From Burkholderia latens (GTDB taxonomy: Bacteria; Pseudomonadota; Gammaproteobacteria; Burkholderiales; Burkholderiaceae): a stretch of DNA of 64,000 bases. The DNA is taken from positions 1,178,001 to 1,242,000 of the forward strand of contig NZ_CP013438.1 in assembly GCF_001718795.1 (NCBI RefSeq), given 5' to 3'. A program made the position numbers and the translations under genes. The notes beneath the pieces are model-generated. The model was not told the DNA's origin and did not search any database. It saw only the letters and a list, made by a program, of their open reading frames with translations. The number at the start of each line of letters is the position of its first letter. The stretch's first letter is position 1. Below, in pieces: positions 56,190 through 63,677 of this stretch.

Positions 56190-56304
56190 GTCTATCTCCT
56201 GGGAACGAAGCGCATTTGGGTAAAGAGTTCAGCGTGCCCGCCGCGTGTGACGAGGCGAACTGCATGGACTCAATACTAACGCCGGTCATCGCGGTTTCGA
56301 ACGA

Positions 56305-56318
56305 GTCTTATATAAGAC
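56305..56318. promoter_or_regulatory. Perfect 14-bp palindrome in the aceA promoter region
   Basis: GTCTTATATAAGAC lies in an AT-rich stretch (about 56300-56345), 116 bp before the aceA ATG. A second TCTTAT occurs 9 bp away on the minus strand. The TCTTATATAAGA core resembles GntR-type operators. No GntR gene is adjacent, so the regulator is unknown. Confidence 0.6.
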
Positions 56319-56493
56319 ATAAGATATAAATTTCTCTTGTTTTTCAATGAGATAAGCGCGCCTTTTTGCGATGCAAAACAGGTTTTCAAGCGGCGGAAAG
56401 GCCGTGCGTCGCGAATCGCCGCTGCATTCCGCGATATGAAACGGCCTTTCGGCACTCGAAGAAACGACAGCTTTCGCGGCCCCGGCATTGTCT

Positions 56494-56523
56494 TTGCCAC
56501 GGTCATGACAAAACGTCTATACT
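56494..56523 (+). promoter_or_regulatory. Candidate sigma-70 promoter for ybaK-dauR-dehydratase
   Basis: TTGCCA (56494-56499) and TATACT (56518-56523) are 18 bp apart, about 70 bp before the YbaK start. This is the best -35/-10 pair in the aceA-ybaK intergenic region. Confidence 0.55.
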
Positions 56524-56594
56524 TGGACAATTCTTCGAACCCAAACCGGTCCGCCGCGCATTGCGAGGCGCCGCTCCTCCCGCGAGGCCCCCCG

Positions 56595-57125
56595 ATGAGC
56601 GACTACCCCGTTTTCGATGCGCTGTGCGACCTGCTGGCGACCGCCAGCGCGCGCTTCCGGGTGCTCGAGCACCCGGCCGAAGGCAAATCCGACGTGATCG
56701 CCGCGATCCGCGGCACGCGTCCCGAGCAAGGCGCGAAAGCGATGCTCTGCACGTTCAAGGACGGCGGCGACGCCACCGCGCTCGCGGTGATCCCCGGCCA
56801 TCTGAAGATCGATTTCCGCAAGGTCGCCGACGCGGTGGGCCGCCGCAAGGCGACGCTCGCGCCACCGGAACTCGCGGCCGCGGTCACGGGCTGCGTGATG
56901 GGCGCCGTGCCGCCGTTCGTGTTCGACGCGAACGTGACGCTCGTCGTCGATCCCGCGCTGATCGAACTCAATGACGAAATAGCGTTCAACGCGGGCCGGC
57001 TCGATCGTTCGATCGTGCTCGATGCATCCGACTACGTGCGGATCGCGCGCCCGCTGCTGGCCGGCATCACCCGGCCGCAAGCCGTCGACGCGAACCCCAC
57101 GCGCGCGCTCGAGGCCGACGCATGA
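56595..57125 (+). CDS. YbaK/EbsC-type aminoacyl-tRNA deacylase
   Basis: A 176-aa protein with the prolyl-tRNA-editing (YbaK) fold. GAKAMLCTFKDGGDATALAVIPG (about 50-70) and HLKIDFRKVADAVGRRKATLA (about 75-95) are the landmark strands, and TGCVMGAVPPFVFD (about 105-118) the Gly-x-x-x-Pro-Pro signature. The family clears mis-charged tRNA, such as Cys-tRNA(Pro). The gene's stop overlaps the ATG of the regulator gene (ATGA), indicating translational coupling. Confidence 0.88.
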   Translation: MSDYPVFDALCDLLATASARFRVLEHPAEGKSDVIAAIRGTRPEQGAKAMLCTFKDGGDATALAVIPGHLKIDFRKVADAVGRRKATLAPPELAAAVTGCVMGAVPPFVFDANVTLVVDPALIELNDEIAFNAGRLDRSIVLDASDYVRIARPLLAGITRPQAVDANPTRALEADA

Positions 57126-57760
57126 CCGCGCCCAGCCCGACGCCGCAATCGGAACAGGCGTCGCTGATCGAGCAGGTGCTGCGCATCGCCGAAGGCCTCG
57201 GTGCGATGCTCGCGCCGTTCACCGAGGTGGTCGTGCACGACCTGCGCACGCCCGAGCACGCGATCCTCGCGATCCACAACAACCTGTCTGGCCGAGCGAT
57301 CGGCGACCCGGCGACCGAACTCGGGCTCGCGCGCATCGCCGACGACAACTTCCCGCAGGTGCTCGCGAACTACGCGAACCGCTTCGCGGACGGCCGCACC
57401 GCGAAGAGCACGTCGGTCGGGATCAAGGATTCGAGCGGCCGCTACGTGGCCGCGTTGTGCCTGAACGCGGACATCACGCTGTTCCGCGGCTTCCAGGGAA
57501 TGCTGAACCAGTTCTGCAGCATCGACGGCGTGCCGGTCGCGGAAACGCTCGATCCGGCCGGCGCGGATGCGATCCGGCAACGCATCGACGCATTCGCTAC
57601 GCGCCTCGCGACCACACCGCGCGAATTGAAGACCGATCAGCGCCGTGCGCTGATGCAGACGCTGAAGGCGGACGGTTTCCTCGACGTGCGCCGCGCGATG
57701 GAGATCGTGTCGCAGCATCTCGGCGTATCGCGCGCCACCGTATACAACGATGCAAAATGA
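57122..57760 (+). CDS. YheO/DauR-like transcriptional regulator (PAS + HTH)
   Basis: A 212-aa regulator. The N-terminal YheO-type PAS domain (about 20-120) has TEVVVHDLRTPEHAILAIHN and KSTSVGIKDSSGRYVAALC. The C-terminal HTH (about 160-212) reads GFLDVRRAMEIVSQHLGVSR then ATVYNDAK. DauR of Pseudomonas controls D-arginine use; here the next gene encodes a PLP enzyme for hydroxy-amino acids, the likely target. The gene overlaps ybaK by 4 bp. Confidence 0.88.
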   Translation: MTAPSPTPQSEQASLIEQVLRIAEGLGAMLAPFTEVVVHDLRTPEHAILAIHNNLSGRAIGDPATELGLARIADDNFPQVLANYANRFADGRTAKSTSVGIKDSSGRYVAALCLNADITLFRGFQGMLNQFCSIDGVPVAETLDPAGADAIRQRIDAFATRLATTPRELKTDQRRALMQTLKADGFLDVRRAMEIVSQHLGVSRATVYNDAK

Positions 57761-57816
57761 CGCGTGCCCTCGGGCCGCCCCGCTTACCTGTTGACTGACC
57801 TTCCGACGAGCGACTC

Positions 57817-58791
57817 ATGCACACTCCGCCCCTCCCTACCTATGACGACGTCGCGGCCGCCGCGACACGGCTCGAAGGCCACGCGCACCGCACGCCCGTG
57901 ATGACGTCGCGGACGATCGACGAAGCGCTCGGCGCGAAGGTTTTCTTCAAGTGCGAAAACCTGCAGCGCATGGGTGCGTTCAAGTTCCGCGGCGCATTCA
58001 ACGCGCTGTCGCGCTTCGACGCAGCGCAGCGCCGACATGGCGTCGTCGCGTTCTCGTCGGGCAACCATGCGCAGGCGATCGCGCTGTCGGCGCGCATCCT
58101 CGGCATCCCGGCGACGATCGTGATGCCGCAGGACGCGCCGGCCGCGAAAATGGCCGCGACACGCGGCTACGGCGGCAACGTCGTCACATACGACCGCTAT
58201 ACCGAGGACCGCGAGCAGATCGGCCGCGAACTCGCGGAGCGGCACGGGCTCACGTTGATCCCGCCGTACGACCACCCTGACGTAATCGCGGGCCAGGGGA
58301 CGGCCGCGAAGGAGTTGTTCGACGAAGCCGGTCCGCTCGACGCAGTGTTCACGCCGCTTGGCGGCGGCGGCCTGCTGTCCGGCACGGCGCTCGCGACGCG
58401 CGCGCTGTCGCCGCACGCGAAGCTGTACGGCGTCGAGCCGGAAGCCGGCAACGACGGGCAGCAATCGTTCCGGTCCGGGTCGATCGTCCACATCGACACG
58501 CCGCGCACGATCGCCGACGGCGCGCAAACGCAGCACCTCGGCAACCTGACGTTCCCGATCCTGCGCCGCGACGTCGACGACATCCTGACCGCGACCGACG
58601 CGGAACTCGTCGACTGCATGCGCTTTTTCGCAACCCGCATGAAGCTGGTCGTCGAGCCGACCGGCTGCCTGTCGTTCGCGGCCGCGCGCCGGATGAAGGA
58701 CGAACTGAGAGGCAAGCGCGTGGGCATCGTGATCAGCGGCGGCAACGTCGATCTCGAGAACTTCTGCGCGCTCGTCTCGGCGCACGCATGA
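57817..58791 (+). CDS. PLP-dependent serine/threonine or 3-hydroxyaspartate dehydratase
   Basis: A 324-aa fold-type II PLP enzyme. The Schiff-base Lys is K56 in GAFKFRGAFNA, SSGNHAQA (about 80-87) binds the carboxylate, and GGGGLLSG (about 185-192) the phosphate. Length and motifs fit threo-3-hydroxyaspartate ammonia-lyase, serine racemase or catabolic threonine dehydratase without an ACT domain. It removes ammonia from hydroxy-amino acids to give 2-oxo acids. It follows the regulator by 56 bp. Which substrate is preferred cannot be read from the sequence. Confidence 0.9.
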   Translation: MHTPPLPTYDDVAAAATRLEGHAHRTPVMTSRTIDEALGAKVFFKCENLQRMGAFKFRGAFNALSRFDAAQRRHGVVAFSSGNHAQAIALSARILGIPATIVMPQDAPAAKMAATRGYGGNVVTYDRYTEDREQIGRELAERHGLTLIPPYDHPDVIAGQGTAAKELFDEAGPLDAVFTPLGGGGLLSGTALATRALSPHAKLYGVEPEAGNDGQQSFRSGSIVHIDTPRTIADGAQTQHLGNLTFPILRRDVDDILTATDAELVDCMRFFATRMKLVVEPTGCLSFAAARRMKDELRGKRVGIVISGGNVDLENFCALVSAHA

Positions 58792-58921
58792 CCGGCGCGG
58801 CGCGCCGATGACGCGATGAAGCCCGCGTCGTCCGTGCGCCGCCGCTCCTTTACGCCGCGTTAAGTTTCGCGCCCTACACTGATTGCATCATCCCGCAGTC
58901 GGTCGTGAAGAAGGAGCCATC

Positions 58922-59155
58922 ATGAACACGCACGCGATCGTCGCCGCCGCTCTCGCGACAGCGTCCATGCCGACGTTCGCTCAACCGCATGTCGCGTCAT
59001 CCGTTTTTTCCGCCGCGGCGCCGCGCGACCACGTCGAGCAGGCTGCCGGTCACTCATCCGCAGGCCTCGTGCTCGCGAAGATCGATCAGAACAATTCGCC
59101 GCCCGATCGCGGCGGCGATCCTGGGGGCCGCGCGCACGCCGGCATGCATATGTAG
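58922..59155 (+). CDS. Small exported protein of unknown function
   Basis: A 77-aa protein with a cleavable signal peptide MNTHAIVAAALATASMPTFA and a hydrophilic, Asn/Asp/Gly/His-containing mature part ending in AGMHM. AAGGAG lies five bases before the ATG. No Cys or lipobox. A short 8-bp hairpin (59176-59196, arms CGTTTCAT/ATGAAACG) follows its stop. I do not recognise the family. Confidence 0.65.
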   Translation: MNTHAIVAAALATASMPTFAQPHVASSVFSAAAPRDHVEQAAGHSSAGLVLAKIDQNNSPPDRGGDPGGRAHAGMHM

Positions 59156-59282
59156 TGCTGCAGCCGCCGACGCGCCGTTTCATCAGACATGAAACGCGCG
59201 CTGCACGCGCAAAAGAACGGTTGTGGGAAGCGTTGCCCGCACACTGACGTTTTTTCGCACCCCGTTCCCACCGGCAATTGAC

Positions 59283-59314
59283 GCGCGCAAGCGCTCGCCA
59301 TTACGCTTGCGCGC
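59283..59314. terminator. 11-bp hairpin at the 5' edge of the riboswitch
   Basis: Perfect arms GCGCGCAAGCG and CGCTTGCGCGC enclose a 10-nt loop, ending 2 bp before the riboswitch core. It has no T-run. It may end upstream transcripts or be a leader stem of the riboswitch RNA. Confidence 0.5.
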
Positions 59315-59315
59315 T

Positions 59316-59478
59316 GATGGTTCCCGACAACGGGATTAAAAGGGAACGCAGGGAGGCCATGCCTCGAATCTGCGGCTGCCCCCGCAACTGTAAGCGGCGA
59401 ATCCGCGCCACCGCACGCCACTGGGATACCGGGAAGGCAGGCGCGCATAACGACCCGCGAGCCAGGAGACCTGCCATC
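59316..59478 (+). ncRNA. Cobalamin (B12) riboswitch
   Basis: All hallmark segments occur in order: GGTTCCC (59319), AAAAGGGAACGCAGG (about 59337), CTGCGGCTGCCCCCGCAACT (about 59370) with GTAAGCGG, CACTGGG (about 59419), CCGGGAAGGC, and GACCCGCGAGCCAGGAGACC (from about 59453). It lies on the strand of the BtuB-type receptor. Adenosylcobalamin binding should reduce receptor expression. The receptor's ATG is about 360 nt further on, and the expression platform is not obvious. Confidence 0.95.
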
Positions 59479-59836
59479 GACCCGAGGTCCAAGCAGCCGC
59501 ACCGGGCGGGGTGTCCCGGCGCGCCAGGCACCGCCTTTGGCGGTTGCCCCCGTTGCATGGACGGCCCGACCTCAGGACCCTTCAGATGTCCATTCTTTTC
59601 GTAATCGCTTGCGCGCCGCAGGCGTTGCACCGGCGCGTCGCCCGCCCACGCGGTCGAGGCGCGCCCATGTTCGGCGCCGCGGCACCGGCGTCGCCCGGCG
59701 CGTGGCCCACGCACGATGACGACACGCGGCGCCCACGCCGTCACATTCCGCGATGATGCGCCAGCCCGCCGCGCGCGCCGCCGCGCGCCCCGCTTACGCT
59801 CGCCGTACCCGCAACACGATCACGTTTCGCTGCCTC

Positions 59837-61765
59837 ATGAACCTTCGCCACTTTCTCGCCACGTCCGCCGCCACCGCGCTGCTGGCTCCGCTTGCCCACG
59901 CCGCCGGCGACGCGGCGCCCGCACAGCCGTCGCCGTCCGCGGACGCCCCCACCCTGCCGACGATCAGCGTGACCGACACGCGGCACCTGCCAGAGTCGTT
60001 CGATCAGCGCTATGCGACGACGCAGGTGCTCACGCGCGCCGATCTCGAGCGGCTGTCGCCGAGCGATCCGAGCATCACGCAGGCGCTGGCGACGTTGCCG
60101 GGCGTGACCGTGTCGCAGAGCGGCGGCCCGGGCTCGTCCGCGTCGGTGAGCATCCGCGGCTCGTCCGCGAGCCAGGTTGCCGTATTCATCGACGGAATCC
60201 GGATCGGCTCGCCGACCACCGGCGTCGCGCCATGGGCAGACCTGCCGACCGAAGCATTCGAGCGCGTCGAGGTGATTTCGGGGCCGGCGGCCGCATCGTT
60301 CGGCGCGAACGCGATGGGCGGCGTCGTGCAGTTGTTCACGCGCCGCGCGGCCGGCCAGCCGAACCAGACCACGGCGTCGTTCGGCGGCGGCTCGAACAAG
60401 ACCTTCGACACGCAGCTGCGCACGTCGGGCACCGTGCCGTCGACCGGGCCGCTCGCCGCGCTCGGCGGGCTCACGTATGCGCTCGGCCTGCACGACTACA
60501 ACACGGCCGGCATCGATTCGACGCGGCCCGTGCTGCCGTACCACGAGAACGGCCGCAACCCGTATCACGCACAGGATCTCGACGCGCGTCTCGGCTACGC
60601 GCGCGACAACTGGTCGGTGTCGACGTTCGCGCTGTATCACCGCTCCGACCTGTCGTTCGACAATGCCGGCTTTGCGAACCGCGAGCTCGATCATCAGCTG
60701 ACGACCGGCATCGCGTTCCATCTCGACATCACGCCCGACACGCAGTTCGACCAGTCGTTCGGTTTTGCGAACGACCGCCAGTTCCTGTACGCGAGCGATC
60801 CGGCCATCCCGACCGACCAGATCAACTCGCAGCGCATCAGCACGTCGACGTCGCTCACGCACCAGGAGCGCGGCCTCCATCTGTTCGGCCTGCCGCTGTC
60901 GGGTGAGACGAAGCTCGCGTACGACTTTACGCGCGAACAGGCGTTCCTGCCGGTCGACGTGCCGGACGGCGTGCCGACCCGCAACGATTCCGCATTCTCG
61001 CTGCATCAATCGGCCACGCTCGGCAGCGTGACGATGTTCGTCGCGGGCCGTCACGAAATCATCGCGGGGAAAGCGGTAAACACCGGCAACGCGGCGCTTT
61101 CGTGGGCGATCACGCCGGTGTACACGGCGCGCGTGTCTTATGGCAACGCGTTCCGCCTGCCGTCATTCAACGACCTGTACTACCCCGGCTATGGCAATCC
61201 GGACCTGAATCCGGAGCGCAGCAATACGGTCGAGGCCGCGCTCGACGCGAACACCGCGTACGGCACGTTCAGCGCCGCGATCTACGACACGCGCGTGAGC
61301 AACCTGATCGCGTACAACCCCGCGACGTTCTCGCCGATCAACATCGGCCGCGCGCATATCCGCGGAATCGATCTGTCGTACAAGGGCGCGATCGGCCGTT
61401 CGACGCCCGTCAGCGTCGCGATCGGGATTCTGAATCCGCAGGACGAAACCAACGACAGCTGGTTGAGCCGCCGGCCGCGGCAGACCGTCAGCGTCAACAT
61501 CGACCACACGTGGGACGAGCTGAAGCTGCACGCGCTGAGCACGGGCGCGTCGCTGACCTACGGCGGCACGACGTTCGACAACCCGGCCAACACGATGTAT
61601 CTGCCGTCGTACCTGACCGTGAACCTGCGCGCGTCGTACCGGATCAACTCGCGTCTGACGGTGTCCGCGTCGCTGTCGAACCTGTTCGACCGTCAGTACA
61701 TGACCGCGTACGGGTACAACACGCTCGGCCGCACCGCATTCGGCAAGGTCAGCTACACGTTCTGA
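59837..61765 (+). CDS. btuB: TonB-dependent vitamin B12 receptor, BtuB type
   Basis: A 642-aa outer-membrane receptor. ATG at 59837 gives MNLRHFLATSAATALLAPLAHA as signal peptide. The plug holds TISVTDTRHLPESFDQRYAT, LATLPGVTVSQSGGPGSSAS, VSIRGSSASQVAVFIDGIRIG and ERVEVISGPAAASFGANAMGG, close to BtuB landmarks. The barrel ends in GKVSYTF. SYGNAFRLPSFNDLYYPGYG and NPDLNPERSNTVE are late barrel segments. The upstream cobalamin riboswitch supports B12 as cargo. No btuCDF genes follow. The start has a poor ribosome site; an ATG at 59753 is an alternative. Confidence 0.93.
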   Translation: MNLRHFLATSAATALLAPLAHAAGDAAPAQPSPSADAPTLPTISVTDTRHLPESFDQRYATTQVLTRADLERLSPSDPSITQALATLPGVTVSQSGGPGSSASVSIRGSSASQVAVFIDGIRIGSPTTGVAPWADLPTEAFERVEVISGPAAASFGANAMGGVVQLFTRRAAGQPNQTTASFGGGSNKTFDTQLRTSGTVPSTGPLAALGGLTYALGLHDYNTAGIDSTRPVLPYHENGRNPYHAQDLDARLGYARDNWSVSTFALYHRSDLSFDNAGFANRELDHQLTTGIAFHLDITPDTQFDQSFGFANDRQFLYASDPAIPTDQINSQRISTSTSLTHQERGLHLFGLPLSGETKLAYDFTREQAFLPVDVPDGVPTRNDSAFSLHQSATLGSVTMFVAGRHEIIAGKAVNTGNAALSWAITPVYTARVSYGNAFRLPSFNDLYYPGYGNPDLNPERSNTVEAALDANTAYGTFSAAIYDTRVSNLIAYNPATFSPINIGRAHIRGIDLSYKGAIGRSTPVSVAIGILNPQDETNDSWLSRRPRQTVSVNIDHTWDELKLHALSTGASLTYGGTTFDNPANTMYLPSYLTVNLRASYRINSRLTVSASLSNLFDRQYMTAYGYNTLGRTAFGKVSYTF

Positions 61766-61823
61766 CGCGCGCCGCGCACGCGTCGGCGCCCGCCATCACG
61801 GGCGTCGACGCCGCACCGGTGCA

Positions 61824-62462
61824 TCAGGCGCCCACGACGCCGCGCACGCCCGCGACCAGCTGGATCGCGCCGAACCCCGCAATCACGACGGCCGAGGCGC
61901 GCGACAGCCCGTGCATGAACGCCAGCGACATCTTCATGCGCAATGCGGCGGTCGCACTGCTCAGGCACAGCCACCACGTGGCCGACCCCACGAACACGCC
62001 GGCGACCATCAGCGCGACGGTCGGCCCGATCGTGCCGTGCTGCGGGCCCGCCAGCGGGCCAAGCGCCGCGAAGATCCCGACGAACGACAGGATCGTCATC
62101 GGGTTCGACAGCGTCAGGCCGAACGTCGTGAAGAAATCGCGCAGCACGGTGGTGCGCGCCACGTCGCGCCGTGCCGCCGCTGCCGCCGGCGCCTGTCGTG
62201 CGATGCCCGCGGCCAGCCACACGAGAAACGCACCGCCGCCGATCTTCAGCACGACGGTCAACATCGGAAACGCCGTGACGATGCCCGCGACGCCGAGCGC
62301 GCCGAGCAGCCCGTAGATCGCGTCGGCGCACGCGGCGCCGATGCCGGTCGCAAAGCCCGCCTGGAAACCGCGGCTCAGGCTGCGCTGGATGCACAGCATG
62401 CCGATCGGCCCGACCGGTAATGCGATCGACAACCCGATCACGACGGACTTGATGAACAGCAT
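61824..62462 (-). CDS. LysE/RhtB family amino acid exporter
   Basis: A 212-aa inner-membrane exporter with about six hydrophobic helices. SVVIGLSIALPVGPIGMLCIQRSLSRGFQAG (about 6-36) holds the family Pro-Val-Gly-Pro and Arg-x-x-x-x-Gly motifs, and LTLSNPMTILSFVGIFAALG (about 118-137) the internal Asn-Pro. GAGGAG precedes the ATG. It is divergent from an Lrp/AsnC regulator, the usual pairing in which the regulator senses the exported amino acid. Confidence 0.92.
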   Translation of the reverse strand: MLFIKSVVIGLSIALPVGPIGMLCIQRSLSRGFQAGFATGIGAACADAIYGLLGALGVAGIVTAFPMLTVVLKIGGGAFLVWLAAGIARQAPAAAAARRDVARTTVLRDFFTTFGLTLSNPMTILSFVGIFAALGPLAGPQHGTIGPTVALMVAGVFVGSATWWLCLSSATAALRMKMSLAFMHGLSRASAVVIAGFGAIQLVAGVRGVVGA

Positions 62463-62534
62463 GGCCGGCTCCTCGCGACATGCAATGACTCGAACCGTTA
62501 TCGTAGGGAAAGTCCGGTCGCCGCTGAACGCGGT

Positions 62535-62566
62535 TTTTAAGGAAAAATGGCCGCTTCACCTTAAAA
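62535..62566. promoter_or_regulatory. Inverted repeat between lysE and lrp (Lrp operator)
   Basis: TTTTAAGG (62535-62542) and CCTTAAAA (62559-62566) are perfect 8-bp arms 16 bp apart, 12 bp before the lrp-type ATG. The AT-rich arms in a GC-rich region and the central position between divergent genes fit an autoregulatory Lrp/AsnC site. Confidence 0.7.
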
Positions 62567-62577
62567 GCTCCGCCACG

Positions 62578-63039
62578 ATGGACGAACTCGACTGGAAGAT
62601 ACTCGCGCAATTGCAGACCAACGGCCGCATCAGCTATACGGAACTGGCACGCCAGGTCCACCTGTCGGTGCCGGCGGTGACGGAGCGTGTGAAGCGTCTC
62701 GAAGCGGCCGGCGTGATCGACGGCTACACGGCGCGCGTCAATCCGGCCGCGGCCGGCTACCCGGTGAGCGCGCTGATCGGCATCACGGTGCCGCAACCGG
62801 CGAAGGCCAAATTCCTGAAACTGCTGGAAACGATCCCCGAAGTGGTCGAGTGCCATCACGTGACCGGCGCGGATTCGTACGTGATGCGCTTCGTCGCCGT
62901 CAGCATGACGCATCTGGAGCAACTGATCGAACGCATCAACCTGTACGGCGAAACGCGCACGTCGATCGTCATGTCGACGCCGCTTCCCGCGCGCGGGCTC
63001 GTGCGTCCGGCCGCGGCGGGCAAAGCATCGCGGGCGTGA
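62578..63039 (+). CDS. Lrp/AsnC family transcriptional regulator
   Basis: A 153-aa regulator. The N-terminal HTH is MDELDWKILAQLQTNGRISY then TELARQVHLSVPAVTERVKRL (residues 1-42), followed by GVIDGYTARVNPAAAGYPVS and a RAM effector domain with VVECHHVTGADSYVMRFVAV (about 85-110). It probably controls the divergent LysE exporter according to an amino acid ligand. The ATG at 62578 lies just after the inverted repeat; no strong ribosome site is visible. Confidence 0.93.
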   Translation: MDELDWKILAQLQTNGRISYTELARQVHLSVPAVTERVKRLEAAGVIDGYTARVNPAAAGYPVSALIGITVPQPAKAKFLKLLETIPEVVECHHVTGADSYVMRFVAVSMTHLEQLIERINLYGETRTSIVMSTPLPARGLVRPAAAGKASRA

Positions 63040-63103
63040 CAGGACGCCCCGCTCTGCGCGATGCTGTGCAATGCGCACCTTGCACGAACCGGATACCCTT
63101 GCC

Positions 63104-63514
63104 ATGCCAGTCATCGGACTCAATCATTACAACCTGCGCGCGGACCGGGCGACGCTCGACACGCTGCGCGATTTCTACGTGGATGTCGTCGGCCTTGAAC
63201 CCGGCTATCGGCCGCCGTTCCAGAGCGCGGGCTACTGGCTGTATGCGGGCGAGCACGCCATTCTGCATCTGTCGGAAGCGCGGCCCGGCGAGGTGCGGAC
63301 GTCGCACGCGGTCAATACGTTCGACCATATGGCGTTTTCATGCGAAAACGCGGCGGCGATGGAACGGCGGCTCGCCGACGCGCGGGTCCGGTACTCGCGC
63401 ACCTACGTGCCGCTCACGCGACAGCTCCAGCTCTTTTTCACCGACCCGGCCGGGAATGGTATCGAGTTGAATTTTGCGCGGCCGGAAGACATTTCCGGCG
63501 ACGATGCGGGTTAG
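63104..63514 (+). CDS. VOC (glyoxalase/bleomycin-resistance) family protein
   Basis: A 136-aa protein made of one VOC domain pair. GLNHYNLRADRATLDTLRDF near the start and FYVDVVGLEPGYRPPF then HAVNTFDHMAFSC and FFTDPAGNGIELNF give the beta-alpha-beta repeats with candidate metal ligands His8, the second-repeat His and the late Glu. Family roles range from lactoylglutathione lyase to antibiotic binding and ring cleavage; none can be picked here. The ATG at 63104 (start MPVIGLNHYN) is preferred to the upstream ATG at 63071. Confidence 0.85.
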   Translation: MPVIGLNHYNLRADRATLDTLRDFYVDVVGLEPGYRPPFQSAGYWLYAGEHAILHLSEARPGEVRTSHAVNTFDHMAFSCENAAAMERRLADARVRYSRTYVPLTRQLQLFFTDPAGNGIELNFARPEDISGDDAG

Positions 63515-63677
63515 CGCCGCCGCCTCGCGTATATCGGTCGCGGTCACATGCCGCGCTTGCGCGGGCCGCAGGACGGCCCGCGAATATCGCGGCGGCCGGC
63601 CCGAGCCGAAGCGATGCCGCCGTATGCGGCGACTCGACTCCGCGTGCACACGCACGGCGGCCGCGACGCCGATCGAA

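Noticed and set aside
59278..59604. Frame crossing the cobalamin riboswitch
   Set aside because: The sequence is explained by conserved riboswitch RNA segments; the translation is Arg/Pro/Cys noise.
61801..61812. GGCGTCGACGCC palindrome between btuB and lysE
   Set aside because: Short GC palindrome without loop or T-run; common by chance at this GC content.
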